A stretch of 64,000 nt of DNA, taken from the NCBI RefSeq assembly GCF_014467075.1, contig NZ_AP023027.1, positions 1,139,001 to 1,203,000 on the forward strand. Direction: 5' to 3'. Source of the DNA: Anaerostipes caccae L1-92 (GTDB lineage: Bacteria; Bacillota; Clostridia; Lachnospirales; Lachnospiraceae). Shown piece after piece: positions 33,996 through 43,214 of this stretch (position 1 is its first letter; each line of letters opens with the position of its first letter). The notes under the pieces are model-generated. The model did not search any database. It was not told where the DNA came from and saw only the letters and a list, made by a program, of their open reading frames with translations. Both the position numbers and the translations under genes were made by a program.

Positions 33996-35168
33996 ATGAT
34001 CAACGGAGAAAGAGTTATTGAGAATCCAATCAGGTGGGCAATGATCGGCGGAGGAAGAGGAAGCCAGATCGGTTATATCCACCGTTCCAGCGCTACAAGG
34101 GACAGAAACTTCATGCTGGTGGCAGGAGCCTTTGATATCGATCCTGAAAGGGGAAAGGAATTCGGAGTAAACATCGGAGTGGATGCAGAGCGCTGTTACC
34201 CTGATTATCAGACCATGTTTCAGGAAGAGGCGAAACGGGAAGACGGCATTCAGGCAGTCTCTATTGCTACCCCGAACGGTACTCACTATGAGATCAGCAG
34301 GGCTGCCCTTATGGCCGGTCTCCATGTGATCTGTGAAAAGCCTTTATGCTTTGAGGCAGATCAGGCCAGGGAACTGGAAGATCTGGCGAGAGAAAAGAAG
34401 CTTGTGTTTGGAGTTACATATGGCTATACCGGGCATCAGATGGTACAGCAGGCAAAAGAAATGGTTGCCAGAGGAGATCTGGGAAAAATCCGTATTGTGC
34501 AGATGCAGTTTGCCCACGGCGGATGCAACATTGCCACAGAGGCAAACAATGCAGCGCAGAAATGGCGTACAGATCCTAAGATTGCCGGCCCGAGCTTCAT
34601 TTTAGGGGACGTGGGAACTCATGCGTTATACCTTGGAGAGCTGATCTGTCCGGAGCTCGAGATCGAGAGTCTTTTATGTACAAAACAGAGCTTTGTGGAA
34701 GGCCGCCAGCTGGAAGACAACGCGTTTGTACTTTTAAACTACAAGGACGGGGCAAAAGGAACCTTATGGGCTTCAGGTGTTAACTGCGGATCGATGCATG
34801 GACAGAAGATCCGTGTGATCGGAGAAAAGGCAAGCATTGAATGGTGGAATGAACGGCCGAACCAGTTAAGATATGAAGTACAGGGAGAACCTGCCTGCGT
34901 GATGGAACGGGGAACGGATTATCTTTATGGAGAGGCACTGGAGGAAGACCGCATCGGAGGAGGACACGTAGAGGGACTGTTCGAATCATGGTCAAACTTA
35001 TACCGCCGTTTTGCCATCGCTATGGATGCGGCAAACAGAAAAGATTATGAATTCTTAAAAGATTTCTGGTATCCGAACGTACATGACGGTGCCAGAGGCG
35101 TGAAGTTCATTGAAAAATGTGTGGAGTCTGCGGATGAAGGCTCTGTCTGGGTCGATTACGAAAAGTAA
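33996..35168 (+). CDS. Gfo/Idh/MocA-family oxidoreductase
   Basis: 390-aa NAD(P)-dependent dehydrogenase. An N-terminal Rossmann fold with MIGGGRGSQIG, then IATPNGTHYEI and the catalytic-lysine motif CEKPLCF; a C-terminal alpha/beta domain with GDVGTHALYLGELI (the Asp and His of the family). Many members oxidise myo- or scyllo-inositol or glycosides. Its length is longer than a typical IolG (about 340 aa), so I do not call it iolG. AGGAGG 7 bp upstream sets the start. Confidence 0.88.
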   Translation: MINGERVIENPIRWAMIGGGRGSQIGYIHRSSATRDRNFMLVAGAFDIDPERGKEFGVNIGVDAERCYPDYQTMFQEEAKREDGIQAVSIATPNGTHYEISRAALMAGLHVICEKPLCFEADQARELEDLAREKKLVFGVTYGYTGHQMVQQAKEMVARGDLGKIRIVQMQFAHGGCNIATEANNAAQKWRTDPKIAGPSFILGDVGTHALYLGELICPELEIESLLCTKQSFVEGRQLEDNAFVLLNYKDGAKGTLWASGVNCGSMHGQKIRVIGEKASIEWWNERPNQLRYEVQGEPACVMERGTDYLYGEALEEDRIGGGHVEGLFESWSNLYRRFAIAMDAANRKDYEFLKDFWYPNVHDGARGVKFIEKCVESADEGSVWVDYEK

Positions 35169-35188
35169 AGTTACAAATGCTTGGAAAG

Positions 35189-35229
35189 TTCCGTCATCAT
35201 AGAAAAGAAAAGATGGCGGAATTTTCTCT
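35189..35229 (+). terminator. Hairpin between dehydrogenase and GPH symporter genes
   Basis: TTCCGTCATC and GATGGCGGAA pair (one G-U) across a 13-base A-rich loop and are followed by TTTTCTCTTT. It may attenuate rather than end transcription into the symporter gene. Confidence 0.65.
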
Positions 35230-35275
35230 TTAAAATAATCTGTCTTTGATTTATCCAGGAAATGAGGAGAAGAGA

Positions 35276-36670
35276 ATGAATGAGAAAAAAACCGGAGGGG
35301 ATTTCAATGTGAAATTGTCCCTTGGAGAAAAAATATCATACGCGGGGGGAGATACTGCCTGCAATATTATATTTGGTCTTACGACAACCCTGCTTACACT
35401 GTTTTATACAGATTATGTGGGAGTGAATCCCGCCGCCATCGGTATGATCATGCTGGTATCCCGTGTGTTTGACGGAGGTTCTGATGTCATTATGGGCATC
35501 ATCACCGAGCGCACCCACTCAAAACATGGAAAGGCAAGACCGTGGATCTTGTGGATGGCGGTGCCGTATGCTGTCTCCGGAATTGCACTGTTTCTGATTC
35601 CTGCCGGGGCTTCGGAAATGATCAAGACCGTCTACATCTTTATTACCTATAATCTTGTCACAACAGTGGTGTATACTGCTTTAAATCTTCCGTACGGAAC
35701 GCTGGCCTCCTTGATGACCAGGGATCAGAATGAGCGGGCGGTGACCAATGTTCTCCGTATGGCATTTTCACCGATTGGAAGGATTCTGACCACATCGTTT
35801 ACCCTTCCGTTGGTGGGCTTCTTCGGAAATGACCAGAAAGCGTGGGTCATCACATCCGCAATCTTCTGTGTGATCGCAATGATCCTTTTGTTTATCTGCT
35901 TTAAAAATACAAAGGAGAGAGTTCACATCGAAGCGGCTGACCAGATGAAGGTTTCCGTAAAGGAAAGTCTGCTGGCGCTGGTACATAATAAATATTGGTT
36001 TATGAGCCTTGCACTCTGGGGAATTCTTTCTGTGTATTCCACGGTTATCGGTGTAGACCTGGCTTATTACTGTAAATATATACTTGGAAACCAGAACTTT
36101 ACCGGAGTCATCTATGCGGCAGAGCAAGGTGTTATGATCGCCGGGATCCTGATTCTTCCGGCATTGATTCCGAGATTTGGAAAAAGAAACCTGGCGTTGG
36201 CAGGATCACTGATCGTCATCGCCGGACAGCTTCTGTTCTTGTTTAATCCGCAGAGCTATGGTCTGGCTGTGGCGACTGCAGCAGTCAAGGGATTGGGAGA
36301 AGCACCGCTGTTCGGAGTTATCTTCTCGTTTATCGCGGATGCGGTGGAGTATGGGCAGTGGAAGACGCACATCCGACAGGAGGGTATGATCTTTAGTGCC
36401 GCTTCTGTGGGATCCAAGGTAGGAGCAGGACTTTCCAGTGCGGCCGTAGGTGCTGTCCTGGCGGCAGTGGGCTATATTTCTTCAGACAGCACGGGAGCGG
36501 CAGTACAGCAGCCGGCAAGCGCGGTGAGCGCGATCTCCAATATTTACATCTGGGCTCCGGTTGTCATATGGGGAGTTGCAGCAGTTGTTCTGTTTTTCTA
36601 TAAACTGGATAAACAATATGCCGGAATCATGGAAGAACTGGAAGAACGGGAATCCAGAGGCGAATTATAA
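35276..36670 (+). CDS. GPH-family sugar/cyclitol:cation symporter
   Basis: 464-aa MelB-like symporter with 12 predicted helices. LGEKISYAGGDTACNI near the start, FDGGSDVIMGIITERTHSKHGKARPWILW between helices 2 and 3 (the cation-site Asp region) and DAVEYGQWKTH late in the protein are family marks. The TTG at 35246 is rejected because GAGGAGAAGA lies just before the ATG at 35276. It is related to the partial gene at the window start. A damaged copy of its last 160 bp is found at 36838-36999. It probably imports the substrate of the preceding epimerase and dehydrogenase. Confidence 0.92.
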   Translation: MNEKKTGGDFNVKLSLGEKISYAGGDTACNIIFGLTTTLLTLFYTDYVGVNPAAIGMIMLVSRVFDGGSDVIMGIITERTHSKHGKARPWILWMAVPYAVSGIALFLIPAGASEMIKTVYIFITYNLVTTVVYTALNLPYGTLASLMTRDQNERAVTNVLRMAFSPIGRILTTSFTLPLVGFFGNDQKAWVITSAIFCVIAMILLFICFKNTKERVHIEAADQMKVSVKESLLALVHNKYWFMSLALWGILSVYSTVIGVDLAYYCKYILGNQNFTGVIYAAEQGVMIAGILILPALIPRFGKRNLALAGSLIVIAGQLLFLFNPQSYGLAVATAAVKGLGEAPLFGVIFSFIADAVEYGQWKTHIRQEGMIFSAASVGSKVGAGLSSAAVGAVLAAVGYISSDSTGAAVQQPASAVSAISNIYIWAPVVIWGVAAVVLFFYKLDKQYAGIMEELEERESRGEL

Positions 36671-36674
36671 GAAA

Positions 36675-36840
36675 TTTGGGACTGCCAGCGGCGCTGTCAT
36701 TTACCTCTATGTAAAATCGGGGATTTGAGAAAAAGATAGACTTTTGATAACTACTTGATTATAATTAGAGCGTATATTTGTGATATACTGAGTTATCCTT
36801 GGAGAATATTGATGATTATGAATATATTTTGGTGAGGAAG
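36675..36840 (+). pseudogene. Internally deleted remnant of a MATE gene and its downstream region
   Basis: Bases 36675-36704 match the MATE gene around 37335-37363 (GGGACTGCCAGCGGCGCTG against GGGGCTGCCAGCGGCGCTG). They are joined directly to a match of its 3' end and downstream spacer (38319-38450: the AAATCGGGGATTTG, AGATAGACTTTTG and GAATATATT segments). About 950 bp of MATE sequence is missing between the two parts. It cannot encode a product. Confidence 0.8.
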
Positions 36841-36999
36841 CCGGCAAGCGCGGTGAGCGCGATCTCCAATATTTATATCTGGGCTCCGGTTATCATTTGG
36901 GGTGCAGAAGCGGTTATTTTGTTCTTCTACAGACTGGATAAATAATACGCGGGAATCATGGAAGAGCTGGAAAAACGGAAATCCAGAGGCGAATTATAA
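36838..36999 (+). pseudogene. Duplicated 3' end of the GPH symporter gene
   Basis: A second copy of the last ~160 bp of the symporter gene (36508-36670). It reads KPASAVSAISNIYIWAP, then diverges slightly, and carries an in-frame TAA after FYRLDK where the intact gene has KQYAGIM; the tail ESRGEL-type end is still present. It lacks a start and is directly followed by the intact MATE gene, so it is the scar of a tandem duplication. Confidence 0.88.
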
Positions 37000-37022
37000 C
37001 AAATAGAAAGAAGAGATAGGAC

Positions 37023-38366
37023 ATGAGGGAAAATCAGGGGAATCTGACAACAGGAAGTGTAAGAAAAAAATTGGCGGTCTATGCCCTTCCGCTGGTGCTG
37101 ACTAGTGTTCTTCAGGCTCTGTACAGTATTGCGGATCTGGTGATTGCAGGTCAGTTTATCGGAAAGAGAAGTGTCTCTGCCATCAACAATTCCAGTCAGA
37201 TAATGAACCTTCTGACCCAGGTAGCTGTGGGACTGACTCTGGGAGGCAATATACTGATCGGACAGTATTTTGGGAACGGCAGCCACAAAGAAAGAAAACG
37301 GGCAGGGGGGACTCTCTTTTCTATCTCCCTCCTGTTTGGGGCTGCCAGCGGCGCTGTCATTTATCTGACCTCAGATACACTGCTTGGAATGCTCGGTGTT
37401 CCCGCGATGGGGGAATCTTTAGAATACCTGCATATTTGTGCCGGGGGATGTATCTTTATCCTTGGATATAATGCGCTGAGTTCCGTCATGCGGGGAACCG
37501 GAAATTCCAGGATACCATTTTTATGTATTCTTTCATCAATCCTTTTGAACGTTGTTTTGGACATAGGTTTCGTGGCGGTGTTCCAGAAGGGAATCAGAGG
37601 AGTGGCGTATGCCACGGTGTGTGCCCAGGCTGTAAGCTTTGTGACGGCTCTGGCGTATACATGGAAACATCAGGATTATTATGGATTTTATCTGAACAAT
37701 TTTAAAATCAGGATCGGAAAGCTGCTGGCTATTTTGAAACTGGGTGTCCCCTGTGTACTGCAGAATACGGTCGCGGGAATTTCATGGCTCACAGTCACCT
37801 ACTTTATCAATCAATATGGCGTGGATGTCTCCGCAGGCAACGGGATCAGTATAAAGATCAAGGAATTCAGCCAGCTGTTTATTACATCCATGTCCGGAGG
37901 TGCGGCTACAATGATCGCGCAGAATCTGGGAGCAGGACAGTTTGAGAGGGCGAGGGAAACAATGAGAGAGGGTATGCGGATCTGCCTGGCTATGGCGGGA
38001 ATTGTGATTTTAGTGATCGAGATCAGTGCTCCATGGCTGGCTTCGCTCTTTACAAACGATCCGGCAGTTATTTCTGCCGCGGTAATGAATTTAAGGATTG
38101 AGATCATCGGCCAGATATTTTATGCTATGTTCCTGAACTATCACTCGCTGATGACAGGCGCAGGACATACGGTTTATGTATTTATGAGCAGTTTTGTTAA
38201 CTGTATTCTCGTGAGAATCGTTTTGGCAGGTATTTTCAACCATATGATCGGCCTGAATGGGGTATATCTGGCTTGTCTCATCGCACCGTCCGTCTCTGTC
38301 CCTATCGGTTATCTCTATACAAAATCAGGGATTTGGAAAAAAGATAGACTTTTGGCAACTAATTGA
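37023..38366 (+). CDS. MATE-family efflux transporter
   Basis: 447-aa multidrug and toxin extrusion family protein with 12 predicted helices; it exports cationic compounds in exchange for Na+ or H+. The N-terminal LPLVLTSVLQALYSIADLVIAGQFIG and the mid-protein GAATMIAQNLGAGQFERARETMREGM are typical of the family. AGAAGAGATAGG precedes the ATG. It sits behind the duplicated symporter scar, and its own fragments are found at 36675-36840. Confidence 0.92.
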   Translation: MRENQGNLTTGSVRKKLAVYALPLVLTSVLQALYSIADLVIAGQFIGKRSVSAINNSSQIMNLLTQVAVGLTLGGNILIGQYFGNGSHKERKRAGGTLFSISLLFGAASGAVIYLTSDTLLGMLGVPAMGESLEYLHICAGGCIFILGYNALSSVMRGTGNSRIPFLCILSSILLNVVLDIGFVAVFQKGIRGVAYATVCAQAVSFVTALAYTWKHQDYYGFYLNNFKIRIGKLLAILKLGVPCVLQNTVAGISWLTVTYFINQYGVDVSAGNGISIKIKEFSQLFITSMSGGAATMIAQNLGAGQFERARETMREGMRICLAMAGIVILVIEISAPWLASLFTNDPAVISAAVMNLRIEIIGQIFYAMFLNYHSLMTGAGHTVYVFMSSFVNCILVRIVLAGIFNHMIGLNGVYLACLIAPSVSVPIGYLYTKSGIWKKDRLLATN

Positions 38367-38476
38367 GTATAATTAGGATATATATTTATAATGTACTGAG
38401 TTATTACTAGAAGAATGTTGCTAATTATGAATATATTATAGTAAATTTCTGAGACTAAGGTAGGAAAGGAGAAACT

Positions 38477-39085
38477 ATGGAAAAAACATTGATCACCATC
38501 AGCCGTCAGTACGGAAGTGATGGAACAAAGGTTGCACAGGCTTTGGCGGACAAGCTGGATGTATGGTACTATAACAGAGACGTCCTGCACATGGCAGCGG
38601 AAAAGATTGGCGTAGATGATTTAGATGAAAAATCCCTCGAGGAGCTGAATTACAGAAAAAGTTCCAGATATGTGGAGGGACTGAGTGTCATGATGGGAAC
38701 ACCGGGACATATTCCGGTCTACAATCAGATGTTCAAGGAACAGTCCAAGATCATCCGCAAGCTTGCAGGATACGGATCCGGGGTATTTCTTGGAAGATGT
38801 GCAGATTATGTACTGAAAGATATGGAAAATGTTTATACAATTTATCTCTATGCAGATGATGAATTCCGTTTAAAACATCTGTCTGAGGCGGAAGGCAGGG
38901 AATTTACAAAATCTGAACTGAAGAAGGAAGATAAGACAAGAGAATCTTATTATAACTATTATACGGGACAAAAGTGGGGCGATGTTCAGAATTATGATCT
39001 GGCTGTCAACATGACAAAGCTCAGCCCGGAAGATTGCGCAGACTTAATCCTTGAATACATCGAAAAACGAAGAAAAGAAAAATAA
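38477..39085 (+). CDS. Cytidylate kinase-like family protein (copy 1)
   Basis: 202-aa P-loop protein of the cytidylate-kinase-like family (PF13189 type): LITISRQYGSDGTKVAQALA at the N-terminus, a central GYGSGVFLGRCADYVL and a helical lid ending DKTRESYYNYYTG. The loop reads GSDG, while the paralogue at 40069 keeps GSGG. The two proteins are roughly 70 percent identical by eye. Function is unknown; the family is common in gut Firmicutes and is not the essential Cmk. Confidence 0.85.
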   Translation: MEKTLITISRQYGSDGTKVAQALADKLDVWYYNRDVLHMAAEKIGVDDLDEKSLEELNYRKSSRYVEGLSVMMGTPGHIPVYNQMFKEQSKIIRKLAGYGSGVFLGRCADYVLKDMENVYTIYLYADDEFRLKHLSEAEGREFTKSELKKEDKTRESYYNYYTGQKWGDVQNYDLAVNMTKLSPEDCADLILEYIEKRRKEK

Positions 39086-39093
39086 ATAAGTTT

Positions 39094-39136
39094 AAAAAGC
39101 ATCTTGAAAGCAGTATGCCTTCGAGATGCTTTTTTG
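39094..39136 (+). terminator. Terminator after kinase-like copy 1
   Basis: AAAAAGCATCT and AGATGCTTTTT form the main stem, extended by GAA/TTC across a 10-base loop, with a T6 end. Confidence 0.82.
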
Positions 39137-39256
39137 TAAAGTGCAGCAATTCTACGATTATTTTACAATACTTTTCCGGTGTTATATGATAAATTAAAAA
39201 GGAAATGAAGTGTAGTATGCACTTGGGTATATAATGAAGAAAGACGGAAGAGAAGT

Positions 39257-39859
39257 ATGAAAAAAGAGGATAAGAAACAGGAACGCATCGAAAACTATGA
39301 GAGGACGAGAAAAGAAATGAAAGAAGCAGGGTACAAGGAATCTTCCGGGATTATCTCTATTCTGAAGGCAAACGTCATGGCACTCGCGACTGCAGGGCCG
39401 TTCTGTATTATAGCATTTATCATTTACACACTTCGCTGGGGGAAGGACGGTTTTGCCATAGACAGCAGAAATCTGGTTCTTTTTCTTGGGCTGTTCTTTG
39501 TATCGATCTTCATTCATGAAATGCTGCACGGTGCAGGATGGAGTCTGAGCTGCAAAAAGGGATGGCATAGTATTGCATTTGGTTTCATGTGGAGTTCTCT
39601 GACACCATACTGCCATTGTAAGGAGCCTCTAAAATTCAGCAGTTATGCGGTGGGATTATATCTCCCTTTTTGTGTGCTGGGTCTGGGAATATTTGCTGTC
39701 TCTCTGGCTGTGCCTAATTACAGGCTTTTCATGCTCGGAATCCTCAATATGCTCGCTGCCGGAGGGGATCTCACCATCGGATGCTGTCTTATGAAACATA
39801 AGAACGGGCTGATTCTGGATCATCCTACGGACTGCGGATTTGTATCCTTTGAAAAATGA
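39257..39859 (+). CDS. DUF3267 membrane zinc metalloprotease-like protein
   Basis: 200-aa protein with about four membrane helices and a HExxH zinc motif inside the second (FIHEMLHGAGW, about residue 95). Later histidine and cysteine residues lie in YCHCKEPL. This is the DUF3267 pattern, a putative membrane protease family. A charged N-terminal helix (1-30) precedes the first helix. It is set between two near-identical kinase-like genes, which suggests insertion of the group by duplication. No substrate is apparent. Confidence 0.85.
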   Translation: MKKEDKKQERIENYERTRKEMKEAGYKESSGIISILKANVMALATAGPFCIIAFIIYTLRWGKDGFAIDSRNLVLFLGLFFVSIFIHEMLHGAGWSLSCKKGWHSIAFGFMWSSLTPYCHCKEPLKFSSYAVGLYLPFCVLGLGIFAVSLAVPNYRLFMLGILNMLAAGGDLTIGCCLMKHKNGLILDHPTDCGFVSFEK

Positions 39860-40068
39860 TGGTTTGTGAAATCTTTACAAGAGACAGACCACTCTTATAA
39901 CAAATTATGATTGATCCGCTGAAAATGAAAGTTATTATAGCATTGTGGGAATGAATTGAGTATAATGAGAGCGAAAACTGTAGTTAAAGAAACTATAATA
40001 GTCATAAATTATAAATAAGATGGGTATCTTATGAGATAACCCAACAGCAGATCAGGAAGGAAATAAAG

Positions 40069-40677
40069 ATGGAAAAAACATTGATCACGATCGGACGCCA
40101 GCATGGAAGCGGCGGCACAGAAGTAGCAGAAATTCTGGCAGAAAAATTGAACGTTTGGTATTATAACAGGGAAATTCTGTATATGGCAGCGGATAAAATT
40201 GGATTTGATTCCTTTGATGAAGAATCTATGAAGGAGCTGAACTACAGGAAGAGCTCGAAATATATGGAAGGTCTCAGTGTCATGATGGGAACCCCGGGTC
40301 ATATTCCTGTGTACAACAAAATGTATAAAGAGCAGGGAAAAATCATTCAGAAGCTGGCTGGATACGGGTCCGGAGTTTTTCTTGGGAGATGTGCTGATTA
40401 TATCCTGAAAGACTTTGAGAATGTATATTCTGTTTTTCTTTATGCAGATGATGAATATAGGCTGAAACGTCTTGCGAAAGCTGAGGGAAGGGAAGTTACC
40501 CTTGAAGAGATGAGAAAAGAAGATAAGACAAGGGAATCTTATTACAATTATTATACGGGACAGGAATGGGGCGATGTAAGAAATTATGATCTGGCTCTGA
40601 ATATGGGAAAAACAACTGCAGAAGATGCCGCGGATATGATCCTGTCCTATATTGAAAAGCGCAGAAAAAGTAAATAA
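40069..40677 (+). CDS. Cytidylate kinase-like family protein (copy 2)
   Basis: 202-aa paralogue of the gene at 38477, with the same length and start (MEKTLITI.RQ.GS.GT) and the conserved SVMMGTPGHIPVYN and GYGSGVFLGRCADY blocks. Its P-loop GSGGTEV is the canonical form. The upstream regions of both copies share a GAATTGAGTATAAT or closely similar element, so the promoter was duplicated too. A small hairpin (TGGGTATCT/AGATAACCCA) lies 30 bp before the start. Function unknown. Confidence 0.85.
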   Translation: MEKTLITIGRQHGSGGTEVAEILAEKLNVWYYNREILYMAADKIGFDSFDEESMKELNYRKSSKYMEGLSVMMGTPGHIPVYNKMYKEQGKIIQKLAGYGSGVFLGRCADYILKDFENVYSVFLYADDEYRLKRLAKAEGREVTLEEMRKEDKTRESYYNYYTGQEWGDVRNYDLALNMGKTTAEDAADMILSYIEKRRKSK

Positions 40678-40697
40678 GAGATGATTTCATTATATAG

Positions 40698-40730
40698 ATG
40701 CTCCGCGTTTGAAGCCTGCGGAGCATTTTT
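40698..40730. terminator. Convergent terminator
   Basis: ATGCTCCGC and GCGGAGCAT form a 9-bp stem with an 11-base loop and T5. It lies between kinase-like copy 2 and the minus-strand DeoR gene. Confidence 0.8.
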
Positions 40731-40763
40731 GCGTCATAACAGTTTTTGATTTGTGAAAAGCTA

Positions 40764-41528
40764 CTATCTTATTGTTTCAACAGTGATAGAATTCATACTG
40801 CAGAAATTCTCGTATTCTTCCGGAATCGGCTGATCTGTGAGAATGTAATGGATCTTTTCCAGCGGGCAGTAAGTCATCAGAGAAAAGATGCCGAATTTGG
40901 AATGATCCGCGAGAACAAAGCGTTCCATACTGTTTGCAGTGACTGCCTCCTTTACTCTGTACTCCTCTTCGGATGCATTGGTCAGACCGTTTTCCATCGA
41001 AAGACCTGTGCATGCCATGAATGCTTTTCCGATATTAAACGCTTTCAGATAGTCTGCTATTTTTACATCAACGAAAGAAAGAGTCTCTCTTTTTAAATAA
41101 CCGGGAAGAGAGATTACGGTAAGGTTTTCATACGGCAGGGCCTTTAAGGATACCTGAAGGCTGTTTGTTATGATCGTACAGCGCTTTTCAGAAATATAAT
41201 CCACCAGGTTATGGCAGGTTGTTCCGGTATCAATATAAATAATATCCCCGTCTTTTACATGATCTGCGGCAAGGCGGCAGATCGCCTTTTTTTCTTCCAT
41301 ATATTTTTCGTGGCGTTCTGCAAATGGAAGCAGCTTTTTGGAAGGAAGTGTTTCATTGAGAGTGACGCCTCCATAAACTTTTTTGATTTTTCCTGTCTTT
41401 GCAAGTGTATCGATATCTCTGCGTATCGTATTTTTAGATACCTGAAAGACATCGCATAAGGTGTCGAGAGATACCGATTTTTCTTGTATAATATACTGTT
41501 CTATTTCATCGATTCGTTTTGTACGCAT
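40764..41528 (-). CDS. DeoR-family transcriptional regulator
   Basis: 254-aa regulator with an N-terminal winged helix (LCDVFQVSKNTIRRDI, GKIKKVYGGV) and a C-terminal DeoR sensor domain (DGDIIYIDTGTTCHNLVDYI, ITNSLQVSLKAL, LADHSKFG). Such proteins respond to phosphorylated sugars; IolR of Bacillus is one of them. The start at 41528 has AGAGGA upstream, and the 11-residue longer reading is not supported. It may regulate inositol genes in this neighbourhood, but no target site was identified. Confidence 0.9.
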   Translation of the reverse strand: MRTKRIDEIEQYIIQEKSVSLDTLCDVFQVSKNTIRRDIDTLAKTGKIKKVYGGVTLNETLPSKKLLPFAERHEKYMEEKKAICRLAADHVKDGDIIYIDTGTTCHNLVDYISEKRCTIITNSLQVSLKALPYENLTVISLPGYLKRETLSFVDVKIADYLKAFNIGKAFMACTGLSMENGLTNASEEEYRVKEAVTANSMERFVLADHSKFGIFSLMTYCPLEKIHYILTDQPIPEEYENFCSMNSITVETIR

Positions 41529-41763
41529 ATATATTCCTCTTTCTGATATAGTATCTGTCATTGCTTTTATTATAGTATATTATGAGTAAATTGAAAAGAA
41601 GGAACTAGTAAGTTGTGAGAAGGTTTTTAGAGAACACAGACTGCTGGGTTTCAGATGGCGCTCAGATATGGAATTTAATGAAAGGAGGTCTTTTCCGGAA
41701 TTTTTTTCTGAGGTATAATAAAACAGAAACCAGAAATACACGGAAAGAACATCGGGGGACGGG

Positions 41764-42597
41764 ATGAAAAAACGAGAAATTAAGCTGATCGCCATGGACA
41801 TGGACGGTACACTTTTGACAAGCAGCAAGGAAATTACAGAACATACAATAGAAGTTTTAGAAGCGGCGATGGACAGGGGGATTCAGATTGTCCCTGCAAC
41901 CGGACGGTCAGTGAACGGCCTTCCGAAAAAGCTGACGGCTCTTAAGAGAATGAGATACTGTATTCTGAGCAATGGAGCCAGAGTTTATGATCTGCATAAG
42001 AAAAAATCAATCTACAAGAACCAGTTTGAGACGGATCAGGTACTTAAGCTCCTGGAAGATGTCAGACCATATCATGCTTTTCGGAGCATAGCCAAAGATG
42101 GAGAAGTGTACTGCTATAAGGAAGAACTGGACAGACTCGGGTCGTTTCATCTGGGAGAATATTCTGAGGAGATGATACATGCATCCAGAACACCGGTGGA
42201 AGATCTCAAGGACTATATTATACAGGAAGGCGGAACATCTGAAAAGATGACGCTGTTTTTTGAAGATCAGGAAGAGCGGGCAAAAGCCAGAAAAGAATTG
42301 ACGGAAAGCGGATTATATACGGTTGTGGCCTCTCTGAAAAATAATCTGGAGATTTCCCTTGATTCATGTAATAAGGGAGATGCACTTGCTCACCTGATGG
42401 AACATCTGGATTTGAAAAAGGAAAATGTCATGGCCTGCGGAGATGCCGAAAATGATTATGAAATGATCTTGGCAGCCGGGATCGGAGTTGTCATGGAAAA
42501 CGGCTCAGATGATATGAAAGCGATAGCAGATTATATTACGGACGACCATAACAGGGATGGCGTGGCCAAAGCCATTGAAAAACTGGTGCTGAATTAA
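41764..42597 (+). CDS. Cof-type HAD-IIB phosphatase
   Basis: 277-aa haloacid dehalogenase superfamily phosphatase. Motif I MDMDGTLL (12-19), motif II LSNGA, the lysine motif NKGDAL and motif IV GDAENDYEMI are all present. These proteins dephosphorylate sugar phosphates, FMN or PLP with wide specificity. It is monocistronic and divergent from the DeoR gene. Confidence 0.9.
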   Translation: MKKREIKLIAMDMDGTLLTSSKEITEHTIEVLEAAMDRGIQIVPATGRSVNGLPKKLTALKRMRYCILSNGARVYDLHKKKSIYKNQFETDQVLKLLEDVRPYHAFRSIAKDGEVYCYKEELDRLGSFHLGEYSEEMIHASRTPVEDLKDYIIQEGGTSEKMTLFFEDQEERAKARKELTESGLYTVVASLKNNLEISLDSCNKGDALAHLMEHLDLKKENVMACGDAENDYEMILAAGIGVVMENGSDDMKAIADYITDDHNRDGVAKAIEKLVLN

Positions 42598-42659
42598 AAA
42601 TATAGAGATATCAAAAGTTTGTAACAGATATTATTTATTTTTAGAGGAGGCGTTAGAAT

Positions 42660-43121
42660 ATGCAGGACTTTTTAGAAGCACTGATAAGCGAAAGAAAAAA
42701 TACAGCACTGCCTGATGAATACGATTATTTTGGAAAACTTATTGGCAGCTGGAAAATTGACTATGTAGACAATAACAATAGTTTTGTAGTTAAAGGTGAA
42801 TGGCACTTTTCATGGGTTCTTGAAGGAATGGCAATTCAAGATGTTATTATCCTGCCAGATTATGAATATGGAACGTCGCTTCGCATTTATAATCCCGATA
42901 CACATGCATGGGATGTCGCTTATGGTTACACTGGAAAAATAATAAGACTTGAAGCAAGAAAACAAGACGATATGATAGTTCTTACATTCATTAATGATAA
43001 GAGAAGAAAGTGGGTTTTTACTAAGATCGAGGACCATAGTTTTCATTGGCAGAATGTTACCGTAAAAGAAAATGGGGAATGGCATATTAATGCGGAAATG
43101 AATGCTGAGCGAATCAACTAG
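42660..43121 (+). CDS. Hypothetical protein, DUF1579/lipocalin-like
   Basis: 153-aa protein that looks like a small beta barrel: LIGSWKIDYV, a GEWHFSWVLEGMAIQDVI stretch, then alternating strands to GEWHINAEM. It resembles DUF1579-type lipocalin-fold proteins. AGAGGAGG lies about 10 bp upstream. Base composition falls here, marking the start of the AT-rich accessory patch (to about 45.7 kb). Directly after the stop lies a half copy of the palindromic element found at 45.8-48 kb. Confidence 0.65.
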   Translation: MQDFLEALISERKNTALPDEYDYFGKLIGSWKIDYVDNNNSFVVKGEWHFSWVLEGMAIQDVIILPDYEYGTSLRIYNPDTHAWDVAYGYTGKIIRLEARKQDDMIVLTFINDKRRKWVFTKIEDHSFHWQNVTVKENGEWHINAEMNAERIN

Positions 43122-43214
43122 ATATGACATTTTCTACATGATTAGTATTTCTTGTATAAAAGCAGCCATTGACGGATCAGGAGTAGATAATAACTAAATA
43201 GAGAGGAATACACA

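Noticed and set aside
33996-35168. Assignment as iolG
   Set aside because: Family is right, but the protein is about 50 residues longer than typical IolG and is paired with an epimerase under a separate AraC-type site; the name would go beyond the evidence.
36838-36999. Separate small gene after the GPH symporter
   Set aside because: The sequence is a copy of the symporter's 3' end with an in-frame stop and no start.
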